Positions 55,486-64,000 of a stretch of DNA of 64,000 bases are shown one piece after another. This DNA is from Deltaproteobacteria bacterium. Its GTDB lineage: Bacteria; Desulfobacterota; Desulfobulbia; Desulfobulbales; Desulfocapsaceae. Location of the stretch: contig JAPLJF010000029.1 of the NCBI GenBank assembly GCA_026388715.1, positions 1 through 64,000 on the forward strand, given 5' to 3'. Below the pieces are notes generated by a model. That model made no database searches, was not told the DNA's origin, and saw only the letters and a program-made list of their open reading frames with translations. How positions within the stretch are numbered: position 1 is the stretch's first letter; each line of letters begins with the position of its first letter. A program made the translations under genes and the position numbers.

Positions 55486-56775
55486 ATGGGAAAAACCATA
55501 GCCAGCAAGATATTTGACGCGCATCTGCGCGACACCCCCACCCCGGGCAATATGATCCTCGATATTGACGTGGTCATGTGCCATGAAATCACCACCCCCA
55601 TTGCCATCATGGATCTGATGGAAAAAGGGATGGACCGGGTCTTTGACACCAGCAAGATCAAGGCGGTGATCGACCATGTGACCCCGGCCAAGGACTCCAA
55701 GACCGCCACCCAGGGCAAGATCATGCGGGACTGGGCCAGACGCCACCAGATCAAGGATTTCTTTGATATCGGCGCCAACGGCGTGTGCCATGCCCTTTTC
55801 CCGGAAAAAGGTTTTATCCGGCCCGGCTATACGGTGATCATGGGCGATTCCCATACCTGCACCCACGGCGCCTTTGGTGCCTTTGCCGCCGGTGTCGGCA
55901 CCACTGATCTTGAGGTCGGCATCCTCAAGGGCGTCTGCTCCTTCCGCGCCCCGGAGACCATGCGCGTCGTTCTCACCGGCAGGCTCGGCACCGGTGTGAC
56001 GGCCAAAGATGTGATCCTGGCCGTGATCAAAAGGCTCACGGTCAACGGGGCCACGGACCGGGTTATCGAATTTGTCGGCTCGGTGGTTGACGCCATGACC
56101 ATGGCCGCCCGCATGACCCTGTGCAACATGGCCGTCGAGGCCGGGGCCACCAGCGGTCTTTGCCTGCCCGACCAGGTGACGGCCGAATACCTGTGGCCCT
56201 TCATCAAGGATCAATATGCCTCCCTTGAAGTGGCAGTCGCGGATTTCCGCAAATGGCATTCCGATCCTGACGCCCATTATGTGGAGACCATTGAACTGGA
56301 TGTCTCCACCCTGACGCCCCAGGTAACATTTGGTTTTAAACCGGATCAGGTCAAGGATATCAGCGAAATGGAAGGCACCCCGGTTGATCAGATCTACATC
56401 GGATCGTGTACCAATGGCCGTATCGAGGATCTCCGGGATGCCGCCAAGATCCTTGGCGGAAAAAAAATAGCGAACGGGGTACGCGGGGTTGTCACCCCGG
56501 CCACACCCGCCATCTACTCCCAGGCCCTGGAAGAAGGGATTATCAAGATCTTCATGGATGCCGGCTTCTGTGTCCTCAATCCCACCTGCGGCGCCTGCCT
56601 GGGGATGAGTGCAGGCGTCCTGGCTGCGGGCGAGGTCTGCGCCTCAACCACCAACCGCAACTTCAATGGCCGGATGGGCAAAGGCGGCATGGTCCACCTC
56701 ATGAGCCCTTACTCTGCTGCGGCGGCGGCCGTCACCGGAACCATCACCGATCCCCGGAAATTTCTGAGCCGTTGA
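55486..56775 (+). CDS. leuC: 3-isopropylmalate dehydratase large subunit (short, archaeal/homoaconitase type)
   Basis: Isomerises 2- and 3-isopropylmalate in leucine synthesis, together with LeuD. The 429-residue length is that of the short HacA/LeuC2 branch. The 4Fe-4S ligands are Cys308 (GSCTNGR), Cys368 and Cys371 (TCGACLGM); GDSHTCTHGAFGAFAAGVGTTD is also conserved. The ATG at 55486 follows GGAG by seven bases. Its last codons (AGC CGT TGA) form the end of repeat R8, which separates it from leuD by 266 bases. A homoaconitase-like role cannot be excluded. Confidence 0.92.
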   Translation: MGKTIASKIFDAHLRDTPTPGNMILDIDVVMCHEITTPIAIMDLMEKGMDRVFDTSKIKAVIDHVTPAKDSKTATQGKIMRDWARRHQIKDFFDIGANGVCHALFPEKGFIRPGYTVIMGDSHTCTHGAFGAFAAGVGTTDLEVGILKGVCSFRAPETMRVVLTGRLGTGVTAKDVILAVIKRLTVNGATDRVIEFVGSVVDAMTMAARMTLCNMAVEAGATSGLCLPDQVTAEYLWPFIKDQYASLEVAVADFRKWHSDPDAHYVETIELDVSTLTPQVTFGFKPDQVKDISEMEGTPVDQIYIGSCTNGRIEDLRDAAKILGGKKIANGVRGVVTPATPAIYSQALEEGIIKIFMDAGFCVLNPTCGACLGMSAGVLAAGEVCASTTNRNFNGRMGKGGMVHLMSPYSAAAAAVTGTITDPRKFLSR

Positions 56776-56996
56776 ACAAATAACTTCAGCCATCTGAATA
56801 GCCAGGAACGGCACAATGAGACGTAACCAAATGATTATAAAGAGAAAAGTTATCTCGGCAACGGCTCCTTGTATGTTATCTGCCAGGCGCCACTCAAAGA
56901 AACAGCCGAAAAAAGATTGGCTGTTTCTTTGAAGCGACATAAGGTGCCATAATAAAATAAGCAAAAGAGCACTGCTTATTTCATAACGGCACCTAA
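56764..56996 (-). repeat. composite repeat R8 between leuC and leuD
   Basis: Read on the minus strand it has one type-II unit (AGGTGCCGTTATGAAATAAG, then the stem AAAGAAACAGCC / GGCTGTTTCTTT) followed by one type-I unit (AAGGAGCCGTTGCCGAGATA ... CAACGGCTCAG). This is the same module order as R6. The final arm overlaps the leuC stop codon. Confidence 0.82.
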
Positions 56997-57041
56997 ACAA
57001 GAATTTGTAAATCCTTTCATCTTGTTATACGAGGAAACCCC

Positions 57042-57590
57042 ATGAAAACCTCCATGAAAACCTTCGGCGGTCCAGCCATATTGCTGGATCGAAGCGATAT
57101 CAATACCGACGAAATCATTCCGGCCAAGTATCTCACCGAAATCACCAAGGCCGCACTCAAACCCCATCTGCTCGAAGATCTGCTGCTGGATGGTGAGCCC
57201 TTTGATTCCCAGTCTTCTGCCATGCAACAGGCACGAGTGGTGATCACCCGCGCCAATTTCGGCTGCGGTTCATCAAGGGAACATGCGGTCTGGGCCTTTG
57301 AAGTGAACGACATCAACATCGTCATTGCCGAGAGCTTTGCCCGGATCTTCCGCCAGAACATGTTCAACTGCGGCATCCTGGCCATAGAACTGCCGGCAGC
57401 TGATATCGAGCAACTCTTCAAGATGCGGGGCGAACTCACCATCGAGGTTGACCTCGATAAAACCGAGATGACCGCCCGCTCCAGCGACCCGGCCCAGGGC
57501 CGCATAACCTGCTCTTTTCAGATGAACCCCTTTGACCGGGATCTGGTCGCGGCGGGTGGCTGGCTGGCTTATGCCGATAAAAAATTCTGA
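57042..57590 (+). CDS. leuD: 3-isopropylmalate dehydratase small subunit
   Basis: Swivel-domain partner of LeuC. The 182 residues contain LLDRSDINTDEIIPAKYLTEI, NFGCGSSREHAVWAF (the substrate-specificity loop of isopropylmalate-type enzymes), ESFARIFRQNMFNCGILAIEL and a C-terminal part. GAGGAAACCC is the RBS. It would normally sit directly after leuC; here repeat R8 lies between the two. Confidence 0.93.
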   Translation: MKTSMKTFGGPAILLDRSDINTDEIIPAKYLTEITKAALKPHLLEDLLLDGEPFDSQSSAMQQARVVITRANFGCGSSREHAVWAFEVNDINIVIAESFARIFRQNMFNCGILAIELPAADIEQLFKMRGELTIEVDLDKTEMTARSSDPAQGRITCSFQMNPFDRDLVAAGGWLAYADKKF

Positions 57591-57690
57591 AGGCTGAAGA
57601 CTGACGGGTCTTGAAGAACAAAGAATACATAATTATGTAAAATTTCACATCCTTCAGCCTTCAGTCTAACACCTTCGGCCTCATCACAAT

Positions 57691-60324
57691 ATGACCAGAT
57701 CAAATTTTCTCATTGCTATCGCCATCACCATGATCTCCATTCTGTTCTGGGCGCTTCTCAACCGTCCGGAACAGGCGCCACCATGGCCGACCCAGATCCA
57801 GGGATTTTCGTTTTCGCCCATGCGGGAAAACCATAATCCTATCAACCATATCCTGCCCAATGCAGAAGAGATTGAAGAGGATCTGGCCCTGCTGGCAAAC
57901 ACCACCCATGCCGTGCGCACCTACACCCTGGAAGGTGATCTGGTACAGATCCCCGCCCTAGCCCAGAAATATAACCTGAATGTGACCCTCGGCGCCTGGC
58001 TGAATGCTGATCCCAAGGCCAATGAGATCGAGATCGAAAAACTTATCAAAACAACCAAGGACAACTACCGGAACGTGATACGGGTTATAGTTGGCAATGA
58101 ATCAATCCTGCGCGGCGAACTCACAGTCGAGCAGGTTGGCAAATATCTGGATCAGGTACGGAAGGCCGTAAATGTCCCGGTGAGTACCGCCGAGACCTGG
58201 GATGTGTGGCTGGCCCATCCGGAACTGGCTGATCATGTTGATTATGTCGCCGTCCATATTCTTCCTTACTGGGATGGAGTTGAGCTGGATCAGGCCGTTG
58301 ATCATGTGGTTGTCACCATGAACAAACTTAAAAGTAAATTCCCTGACAAAGAGGTCATTATCGGCGAGGTGGGCTGGCCCAGCAATGCCCGCACCCATAA
58401 ATTAGCCGTTGCCTCACTGGCCAACGAGGCAACCTTCCTGCGTCGTTTTCTGCATCGGGCGGAACAAAAAAAATACGTCTACTATATCATGGAGGCCTTT
58501 GATCAGCCCTGGAAAAGGGCAAGTGAGGGCTCGGTCGGTGCCTACTGGGGGGTTTATGACGTTAACCGGCATCCTAAATTTGCCTTTACCGCTCCCATTG
58601 TTGGCATACCTGAATGGCGTACTCTGGCCGGAATCTCAATTATCATCGGCATCATCACCTTCGCCCTGCTCCTCATTGACAGCAAAACCTTGCAGAATCG
58701 AGGCCGCAGCTTTCTGGCCATCGTCGCCTTTTTTGCCGCCACCGCCGCAGTATGGATTATTTACACCTATTATCACCAATACATGACGATTTCCGCCATG
58801 ATTGTCGGCATTCTCATGATTATCGGGATTATCGGCGTCGCCCTGGTCCTGCTGACCGAGGCCCATGAATGGGCCGAGGCCATCTGGCTGCAAAAATGGC
58901 GGCGACCATTTACCTCGATACAACTGGCCGATGAGGAGCTGCCCATGGTGTCGGTGCATGTCCCGGCCTACAACGAACCGCCGGAGATGATGATCGAGAC
59001 CCTCAATGCCCTGGCGCGTCTTGACTACCCCCGTTATGAAGTCATTATCATTGACAATAACACCAAGGATCCGGCCATCTGGCAACCGGTTGAGGCCCAT
59101 TGCGCCACACTCAACAGCACACTAGCAAATCCCCGTTTCCGTTTTTTTCATCGGGATCCCCTGCCGGGATTCAAGGCAGGCGCCCTTAACTTCGCCCTGA
59201 CCCAGACAGCACCGGATGCGGTGGTAATTGCCGCCATTGACAGTGATTATCAGGTGTTTCCTCTCTGGCTGCGTGACCTGACGCCCCAATTCGCTCGGCC
59301 GGAGGTGGCCATTGTCCAGGCGCCCCAGGATTATTACGATGACAAGGAAAACCTGTTTAAGGCCATGTGCTACGCCGAATATCGGGGTTTCTTCTATATC
59401 GGGATGCAGACCCGTAATGAACGGAATGCCATTATTCAGCACGGCACCATGACCATGGTGCGGAAATCGGCGCTGGAAGAAGTGGGTGGCTGGTCGGAAT
59501 GGTGTATCACCGAAGACGCGGAACTGGGACTGAAGATCTTTGAGAAGGGGTATGAGGCCACATACATTGCCAAAAGTTACGGCCAGGGAGTGATGCCGGA
59601 TACTTTTATTGACTTCAAGAAACAGCGTTTCCGCTGGGCTTACGGGGCAGTGCAGGTCATGCGGCGCCACTTCGGCATCCTCTTTTTGGGACGTGGCAAG
59701 ACCAAACTGACCGCCGGACAGCGGTATCACTTCATTGCCGGCTGGCTGCCGTGGATGGCCGACAGTCTGAACATGCTGTTCACCCTGGCCGCTATCGGCT
59801 GGTCAATGGCCATGATCATGGCTCCACTCAAATTTGACCCGCCGCTGGTGATCCTCTCATCCATGCCCCTGATGCTTTTTTCCTTTAAAATGGCAAAGAT
59901 GATCTATCTCTACCGAACCAGAGTCGGCGCCTCCATCAGCCAGACAGCGGCCTCGGCCCTGGCCGGCCTGTCCCTCTCCCACACCATCTCCATGGCTATC
60001 CTGCAAGGGGTCTTCACCAGGAGCAAACCGTTTTTCAGAACCCCGAAGATGGAACAGGCGCATGCCCTGCATAAGGCCATGCTCTCGGCCCGTGAAGAAG
60101 GACTGATCATGCTGGCCTTGTGGGTCTCTGCCTACGGGGTGGCACTAAAACAAGGGATTGAGTCCTCTGACATTACGGTCTGGATCGTGGTTCTGCTGGT
60201 CCTGTCCATCCCCTATCTGGCGGCCGTTCTGGTCTCCCTGATCAGTGGCTTCAGCCGCCTGCCCAGTTCTCTGATTGCAAACAGAAACAAAGAAGAGAAA
60301 CAGAAGATGGTGAAGAGAAAATAG
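57691..60324 (+). CDS. fused GH17 / family 2 glycosyltransferase (beta-1,3-glucan synthase-like)
   Basis: An 877-residue membrane enzyme. An N-terminal signal anchor (about 5-23) leads to a periplasmic GH17 glucanase-like domain (about 37-305) with acid/base Glu137 (VGNES) and nucleophile Glu226 (GEVGWPS). Three membrane helices (about 310-390) precede a cytoplasmic GT2 domain (about 415-660) with IIIDNNTKD, the DSD motif (517-519), TED (607-609) and QRFRW (645-649), then further helices. This layout resembles NdvB-type enzymes that make cyclic or linear beta-1,3-glucans. It begins 100 bases after leuD and ends at a strong terminator. Confidence 0.88.
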   Translation: MTRSNFLIAIAITMISILFWALLNRPEQAPPWPTQIQGFSFSPMRENHNPINHILPNAEEIEEDLALLANTTHAVRTYTLEGDLVQIPALAQKYNLNVTLGAWLNADPKANEIEIEKLIKTTKDNYRNVIRVIVGNESILRGELTVEQVGKYLDQVRKAVNVPVSTAETWDVWLAHPELADHVDYVAVHILPYWDGVELDQAVDHVVVTMNKLKSKFPDKEVIIGEVGWPSNARTHKLAVASLANEATFLRRFLHRAEQKKYVYYIMEAFDQPWKRASEGSVGAYWGVYDVNRHPKFAFTAPIVGIPEWRTLAGISIIIGIITFALLLIDSKTLQNRGRSFLAIVAFFAATAAVWIIYTYYHQYMTISAMIVGILMIIGIIGVALVLLTEAHEWAEAIWLQKWRRPFTSIQLADEELPMVSVHVPAYNEPPEMMIETLNALARLDYPRYEVIIIDNNTKDPAIWQPVEAHCATLNSTLANPRFRFFHRDPLPGFKAGALNFALTQTAPDAVVIAAIDSDYQVFPLWLRDLTPQFARPEVAIVQAPQDYYDDKENLFKAMCYAEYRGFFYIGMQTRNERNAIIQHGTMTMVRKSALEEVGGWSEWCITEDAELGLKIFEKGYEATYIAKSYGQGVMPDTFIDFKKQRFRWAYGAVQVMRRHFGILFLGRGKTKLTAGQRYHFIAGWLPWMADSLNMLFTLAAIGWSMAMIMAPLKFDPPLVILSSMPLMLFSFKMAKMIYLYRTRVGASISQTAASALAGLSLSHTISMAILQGVFTRSKPFFRTPKMEQAHALHKAMLSAREEGLIMLALWVSAYGVALKQGIESSDITVWIVVLLVLSIPYLAAVLVSLISGFSRLPSSLIANRNKEEKQKMVKRK

Positions 60325-60331
60325 TCAATAA

Positions 60332-60383
60332 TATGCAGGTTTGGGGAGAGCTTGCGCTTTCCCCAAACCTGCATACTTTTTTT
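60332..60383 (+). terminator. intrinsic terminator after the GH17-GT2 gene
   Basis: A perfect 16-bp stem TATGCAGGTTTGGGGA / TCCCCAAACCTGCATA with a 12-base loop, followed by CTTTTTTT on the plus strand. It lies seven bases after the stop codon. Confidence 0.9.
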
Positions 60384-60398
60384 CTGGCTCAGCTTTCC

Positions 60399-61412
60399 TT
60401 ATTTCCTGACCAGAAACTGCTCCACCACATCCACTTCCTTCTTACTGCCAATAATCAGCGAGACCCGCTCATGAAGTTCCTGAGGCTGGATATCCAAGAT
60501 CCTCTGTCCCTGGTCGGTGATGGCACGACCACCAGCCTGCTCGACCAGAAAGGCCAAGGGTGATGCCTCATACAGCAGGCGCAGTTTTCCTTTGGGTTTG
60601 TCCGGATTCCGGCAATCACGGGGATAAAGAAAGACCCCGCCGGCAATCAGATTACGGTGGAAATCGGCAACCAGCGTGCCGATATAACGCGAGCTGTAAG
60701 GACGTCCCGAATCCCCGTCAATCTCTTTCAGATAGTGCACATACTCCCGCATCTCAGGGGTCCAATAGTGATAATTCCCCTCATTGACAGAGAAATATTT
60801 ACTCTTTTCCGGGATACGGATATTTTCATGAGAGAGAAAAAACTCGCCGACACTCGGATCCAGGGTAAAACCATGGACCCCAGCCCCGGTGGAATAGACC
60901 ATCATGGTAGACGAGCCATAGATAATATATCCGGCGGCAACCAGGCTGTTTCCCGGCTGGAGGACATCCTGTAAGACTCCCTGCTTGCCCTGGCTCTGAC
61001 GGCGATGGATCGAGAAGATGGTGCCGATGCTGACATTGACATCGATATTGGACGAGCCATCCAGGGGATCAAAGGCCAGGGTATATTTTCCCTCATATCC
61101 CTCCTGAACCGGAATAATCTCGTCATCTTCTTCCGAGGCCATGACACAGATATAGCCGCTTCTGGCCATTCTGCGTTTAATGGTATTATTGGCGAATTCA
61201 TCCAGCTTCTGCACCTCCTCGCCCTGAATATTGGTCTTGCCTGAGATCCCTATGATATCCGCCAGTCCTGCCATATTGGCCTCGGCATTGATGATCTTGC
61301 CGGCAACAATCAGTTCTGTCAGCAGACCTGACAGATCACCTGTTGCATCCCCGTGCATGTGCTGGCTGTCCATGATCTGCCGATAGACGGTTATTCCTAC
61401 TGGTCGTTTCAT
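60399..61412 (-). CDS. fbp: fructose-1,6-bisphosphatase class I
   Basis: Gluconeogenic hydrolysis of fructose 1,6-bisphosphate. The 337 residues include SEEDDEII, the metal-binding FDPLDGSSNIDVN, YGSSTMMVYSTG, the substrate region YSSRYIGTLVADFHRNLIAGG and GKLRLLYEASPLAFLVEQAGG. The ATG at 61412 has CAGGAG seven bases upstream; the open frame continues upstream without an RBS. It converges with the GH17-GT2 gene. Confidence 0.95.
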   Translation of the reverse strand: MKRPVGITVYRQIMDSQHMHGDATGDLSGLLTELIVAGKIINAEANMAGLADIIGISGKTNIQGEEVQKLDEFANNTIKRRMARSGYICVMASEEDDEIIPVQEGYEGKYTLAFDPLDGSSNIDVNVSIGTIFSIHRRQSQGKQGVLQDVLQPGNSLVAAGYIIYGSSTMMVYSTGAGVHGFTLDPSVGEFFLSHENIRIPEKSKYFSVNEGNYHYWTPEMREYVHYLKEIDGDSGRPYSSRYIGTLVADFHRNLIAGGVFLYPRDCRNPDKPKGKLRLLYEASPLAFLVEQAGGRAITDQGQRILDIQPQELHERVSLIIGSKKEVDVVEQFLVRK

Positions 61413-61545
61413 CTTTTCTCCTGATTTCATTGATATAAAAATGGTGCGCAATTAGAGGTTGGTGAAAAAGTAACTGTAGCTATACTACCTTTTGAGTCAC
61501 GACTTCCAGCTTTCTCTTTTCTACTACCTACTCACCACTCACTCC

Positions 61546-63090
61546 CTACTCTTTTGATTCATCAAATTTCTTCCATTTACGCACCAGCTCCAGAAGGGTC
61601 CGGACCCCTATGCCTGACGGCCCTTTGGGGACATAGGATTTTTCCGTAAATTCCCAGGCGGTGCCGGCAATATCCAGATGGGCCCAAGGGGTTTTCCCCA
61701 CAAATTTTTCCAGATAGGCTGCCGCGGTGATGGTCCCGGCCGACTTGCCGCCACTGTTTTTTATATCGGCCACCTGTGATTCTATCTGTTTTGTGTACTC
61801 CTTACCAAGAGGAAGACGCCACAGAGGCTCACCACTCCGCTCTCCTGCGGCCAGCAGACGACCAGCCAGCTCATCATTATTGCCAAGCAGGCCGGTACGA
61901 TGATGACCAAGCCCGACAATCACCGCCCCGGTCAAGGTGGCAAGATCGATCACACAATCAGGTTTGAATTTCTCCAGACCATAGGCCAGGGCATCGGCAA
62001 GGATCAACCGCCCCTCTGCATCCGTATTGACAATCTCGGAGGTCAGGCCGTTATAGTGGGTGATAATGTCCCCCGGCTTCAGGGCATTCCCGCCAGCCAT
62101 GTTATCTGTTGATGGAATGATGGCGATCACTCCCAGATCGGGCCGCTCCTCGCCCACCGCCTGCATCAGGGCCATAACAGCAGCACCGCCGCACATATCA
62201 TACTTCATGTCCTCCATGCCGGCTGCCGGTTTCAGACTGACCCCTCCTGAATCAAAGGTGAGGCCCTTGCCGACAATGAGCACGGTCGATGATTTATGAA
62301 TCGGCCGGTATTCGATAATCACCATCCGCGGCGGCTCCATTGAGCCCTGATTCACGGCCAGAATACCACCCATCCCCAGACGCTTCATGTCATCCTTGTC
62401 CAAAATCGTACATTTCAGGGAATATTTTTTGGCAAGCATGCAGCCATGGGCTGCGAAATGGGAAGGAGTCCAGCCGTTGCTCGGTTCATGGGCCATGTCT
62501 CTTGCCTCCCGGGCTGCCAGGGCCGCAACCTGTCCCGCGCGCATTCCCTTGTGCAGGGCATCGGTGCTCGCTCTGACGAACAGGCGAATCTCCTCAAGAC
62601 CTCGGTACGACTCTTCTGCGGGGTTATTCTTTTTATATTTCAAAAAACGATAATCACCAAGCAAGACCCCTTCACTCATGCATTCGGCCACATCTTTTGC
62701 CCGTATGCCCATAATTTCAGGAAGACAGATCATGATCTTCTTCGCCTTTACCTTGGCCGCCTGCTGGGCTATAACTCCACCGGCCAGACGGCACCTCTCC
62801 CGCAGCTCATCATTAGCTGCCCGCCCCTCAATCTTCCCCAACCCCACCAGAAGAAGACGCTTTGCCGAAAAAGAATCACCTTTCTTATCTCCCTGGGGGT
62901 AAAAAAGCAAAAATTCACCAGGCTTGGCCCTGAATTCCTCAAGTGACCCCGCCTGTTCCAGCCAGCTCTGCACCGTCGCGTTTTCACACTTCAACACCCC
63001 TTTCTGGGACTGTTCCAGACAATAAACCAACATGTCCCCACTAAACTGTTCAGGTTTTTTCTCGGTTATAATCAGTTTTGTTGATTCCAC
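61546..63090 (-). CDS. pepA: cytosol aminopeptidase (leucyl aminopeptidase, M17)
   Basis: Di-manganese or zinc exopeptidase. The 514 residues carry the M17 signature NTDAEGRLILADAL and the metal-binding VGKGLTFDSGGVSLKP and MKYDMCGGAAV segments. The N-terminal macro-like domain precedes a catalytic domain ending GVRTLLELVRKW. It starts about 70 bases downstream of a perfect hairpin at 63159-63196 (minus-strand sense), which may regulate it. Confidence 0.94.
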   Translation of the reverse strand: MESTKLIITEKKPEQFSGDMLVYCLEQSQKGVLKCENATVQSWLEQAGSLEEFRAKPGEFLLFYPQGDKKGDSFSAKRLLLVGLGKIEGRAANDELRERCRLAGGVIAQQAAKVKAKKIMICLPEIMGIRAKDVAECMSEGVLLGDYRFLKYKKNNPAEESYRGLEEIRLFVRASTDALHKGMRAGQVAALAAREARDMAHEPSNGWTPSHFAAHGCMLAKKYSLKCTILDKDDMKRLGMGGILAVNQGSMEPPRMVIIEYRPIHKSSTVLIVGKGLTFDSGGVSLKPAAGMEDMKYDMCGGAAVMALMQAVGEERPDLGVIAIIPSTDNMAGGNALKPGDIITHYNGLTSEIVNTDAEGRLILADALAYGLEKFKPDCVIDLATLTGAVIVGLGHHRTGLLGNNDELAGRLLAAGERSGEPLWRLPLGKEYTKQIESQVADIKNSGGKSAGTITAAAYLEKFVGKTPWAHLDIAGTAWEFTEKSYVPKGPSGIGVRTLLELVRKWKKFDESKE

Positions 63091-63158
63091 TTTCCATCCT
63101 TTTTTCTTCTGATTCTTTCAAAGCATCTAAACCCGATGAACGGGATAAGTGCCTTTCG

Positions 63159-63196
63159 CAGATTATTTTCTTGTAAAAAAACAAGAAAATAATCTG
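63159..63196. promoter_or_regulatory. 15-bp perfect inverted repeat in the pepA leader
   Basis: CAGATTATTTTCTTG and CAAGAAAATAATCTG flank an eight-base loop (TAAAAAAA). It lies 69-106 bases upstream of the pepA start. It could be an operator or an mRNA leader stem. It has no run of T outside the stem, so a plain terminator is less likely. Confidence 0.45.
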
Positions 63197-63367
63197 TAAG
63201 TCACTAAAATTCTGCCCCACCAACTCTTTCCAATTGAAAAAACGTCTCATTAGAGAGTATAAGATACAATATAACGTTAAGCTGCTTCTTGGCAAAGAAG
63301 TATAATGCCTGCTTTTCACTTAATTTTAATATTTATTCCGTATTATTCACTCTGTAGCCTGCAGGGT

Positions 63368-63477
63368 TCGCCGTTGTTCAAAAATAACCGTAACATTGAA
63401 ATGCCTTGACCGGCGCATAAGGAGCCGTAAAAAGGAATGAGCAAGAAAAAACATTGCTCATTTCTTAACGGCTCCTA
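63368..63477 (-). repeat. dispersed intergenic repeat, copy R9 (inverted)
   Basis: On the minus strand: AGGAGCCGTTAAGAAATGAG, an internal arm ending TTTACGGCTCCTTATGCGCC, then GTTATTTTTGAACAACGGC. It ends 22 bases before the GTG start of the CNNM gene, the same spacing seen upstream of rpoZ and dnaJ. Confidence 0.8.
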
Positions 63478-63499
63478 AATTCCATTCAGGAGCATACCT

Positions 63500-64000
63500 G
63501 TGATCTCCACCCTTATTAGCGCCGTCGTTCTGGCCCTTGTAACCTCTTTCTGCTGTTCACTTATTGAAGCGGTTCTTTATTCAATCTCCACCAGCCAGGT
63601 GGAGATGCTCAAAAAAACAGGGCACAGATCCGCAACCCTGCTTACGGCTCTGCGAGCCGACATCAACAAGCCGATCACCGCCGTCCTCACCATGAACACC
63701 ATCGCCAATACCGTTGGCGCCACTGTCGCTGGCGCTTCAGCCGCCGCGGTCTTTGGCAAAGAAAGTATTGTCCTGTTCTCCGCCATTTTCACTCTGTCCA
63801 TCCTGATCTTTTCTGAAATTATTCCCAAAACAATCGGGGTTGCCTATGCGGTAAAACTTGCCCCCGTAGTCGCCAGACCGCTCTACCTGATGGTGCTCCT
63901 GCTCATGCCCTTCATCTGGCTTTCCCAGATGATCACCCGCCTTATCCCCCAAAACAAGGATAGCGGTCATGTCTCCGCGGAAGAATTACGAACAATCGCC
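63500..64000 (+). CDS. CNNM/CorC-family membrane transporter, N-terminal part
   Basis: Opens at a GTG (63500) seven bases after AGGAG and runs off the right edge after 167 codons. The visible part is the DUF21 (CNNM) membrane domain: SLIEAVLYSISTSQVEMLKK, NTIANTVGATVAGASAAAVFG and the conserved SEIIPKTIGVAYA. Such proteins transport or sense Mg2+ and usually continue with CBS domains. The edge hides that part. Confidence 0.85.
   Translation, partial: MISTLISAVVLALVTSFCCSLIEAVLYSISTSQVEMLKKTGHRSATLLTALRADINKPITAVLTMNTIANTVGATVAGASAAAVFGKESIVLFSAIFTLSILIFSEIIPKTIGVAYAVKLAPVVARPLYLMVLLLMPFIWLSQMITRLIPQNKDSGHVSAEELRTIA

Larger units (their letters stand above)
63091..63499. other. 409-bp divergent intergenic region, pepA / CNNM gene
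   Basis: Contains the hairpin at 63159-63196 and repeat copy R9 at 63368-63477. The remainder (63200-63367) is AT-rich and should hold the promoters of both genes. I see no other gene or RNA. Confidence 0.55.

Overview
The window looks like chromosomal DNA of a Gram-negative anaerobe of the Desulfobacterota, most like the Desulfobulbales. The clues are a periplasmic tetraheme cytochrome c3, System II cytochrome c maturation (ResB and CcsA), short archaeal-type LeuC/LeuD, LPS heptose genes (gmhB, waaF), and REC, cyclase and PpsR regulators. This placement is inferred from gene content only. No rRNA or tRNA gene was found.

Layout. 1-6.3 kb: rpmB, the cytochrome c maturation pair resB-ccsA, cytochrome c3 with its own promoter and operator-like palindrome, and glyS. 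6.3-14.8 kb: a minus-strand housekeeping run (Sel1 protein, purA, rpoZ, dnaJ, moaC, dksA, galT, a stand-alone receiver protein, a degenerate FolE2-like protein). 15-25 kb: a lipoprotein, gabD, an S4 protein, a REC-adenylate cyclase, a pentose-phosphate operon (gnd, zwf, CDF transporter) and gltA. 25-34.4 kb: an accessory stretch with a twice-frameshifted radical SAM/SPASM gene next to a zinc-ribbon protein, an exopolysaccharide pair (GH26 lipoprotein plus a 1187-residue GH18/deacetylase/GT2 fusion), an IS110 remnant and a dead thioesterase gene. 34.5-43.3 kb: DUF995/pentapeptide lipoprotein, dnaE, a diguanylate cyclase remnant, ppsR, a hydrolase, a solute-binding lipoprotein and dCMP deaminase. 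43.3-55.2 kb (mostly minus strand): thiL, a DUF3352-like protein, gmhB, waaF, a decayed toxin-antitoxin pair, a seven-repeat propeller protein, a YcaO-TPR protein, tsaE and a peptide-binding protein. 55.4-64 kb: leuC and leuD split by a repeat, a GH17-GT2 glucan synthase, fbp, pepA and the start of a CNNM transporter.

Two layers of structure go beyond the genes. First, a dispersed intergenic repeat of about 100 bp (arms AGGAGCCGTT and AACGGCT, plus an internal arm CCATTTCGTTACGGCTCCT) occurs at nine loci. It fills every gap between consecutive genes from the Sel1 gene to moaC. At several loci its end overlaps or forms the stop codon of the gene before it. Two loci carry a second hairpin module in a fixed order. 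Two other families of terminal-inverted-repeat elements are also present. Second, disrupted genes (radical SAM, IS110, thioesterase, GGDEF, both toxin-antitoxin genes) are all accessory, and several lesions fit a one-base gain in a short homopolymer. The long housekeeping genes are intact.

The most notable protein-level oddities are the FolE2 homologue that has lost the metal and catalytic motifs, the frameshifted radical SAM gene, and the fused polysaccharide synthase/deacetylase with a tandem 35-residue repeat. A near-consensus Fur box just before resB suggests iron control of cytochrome c maturation.
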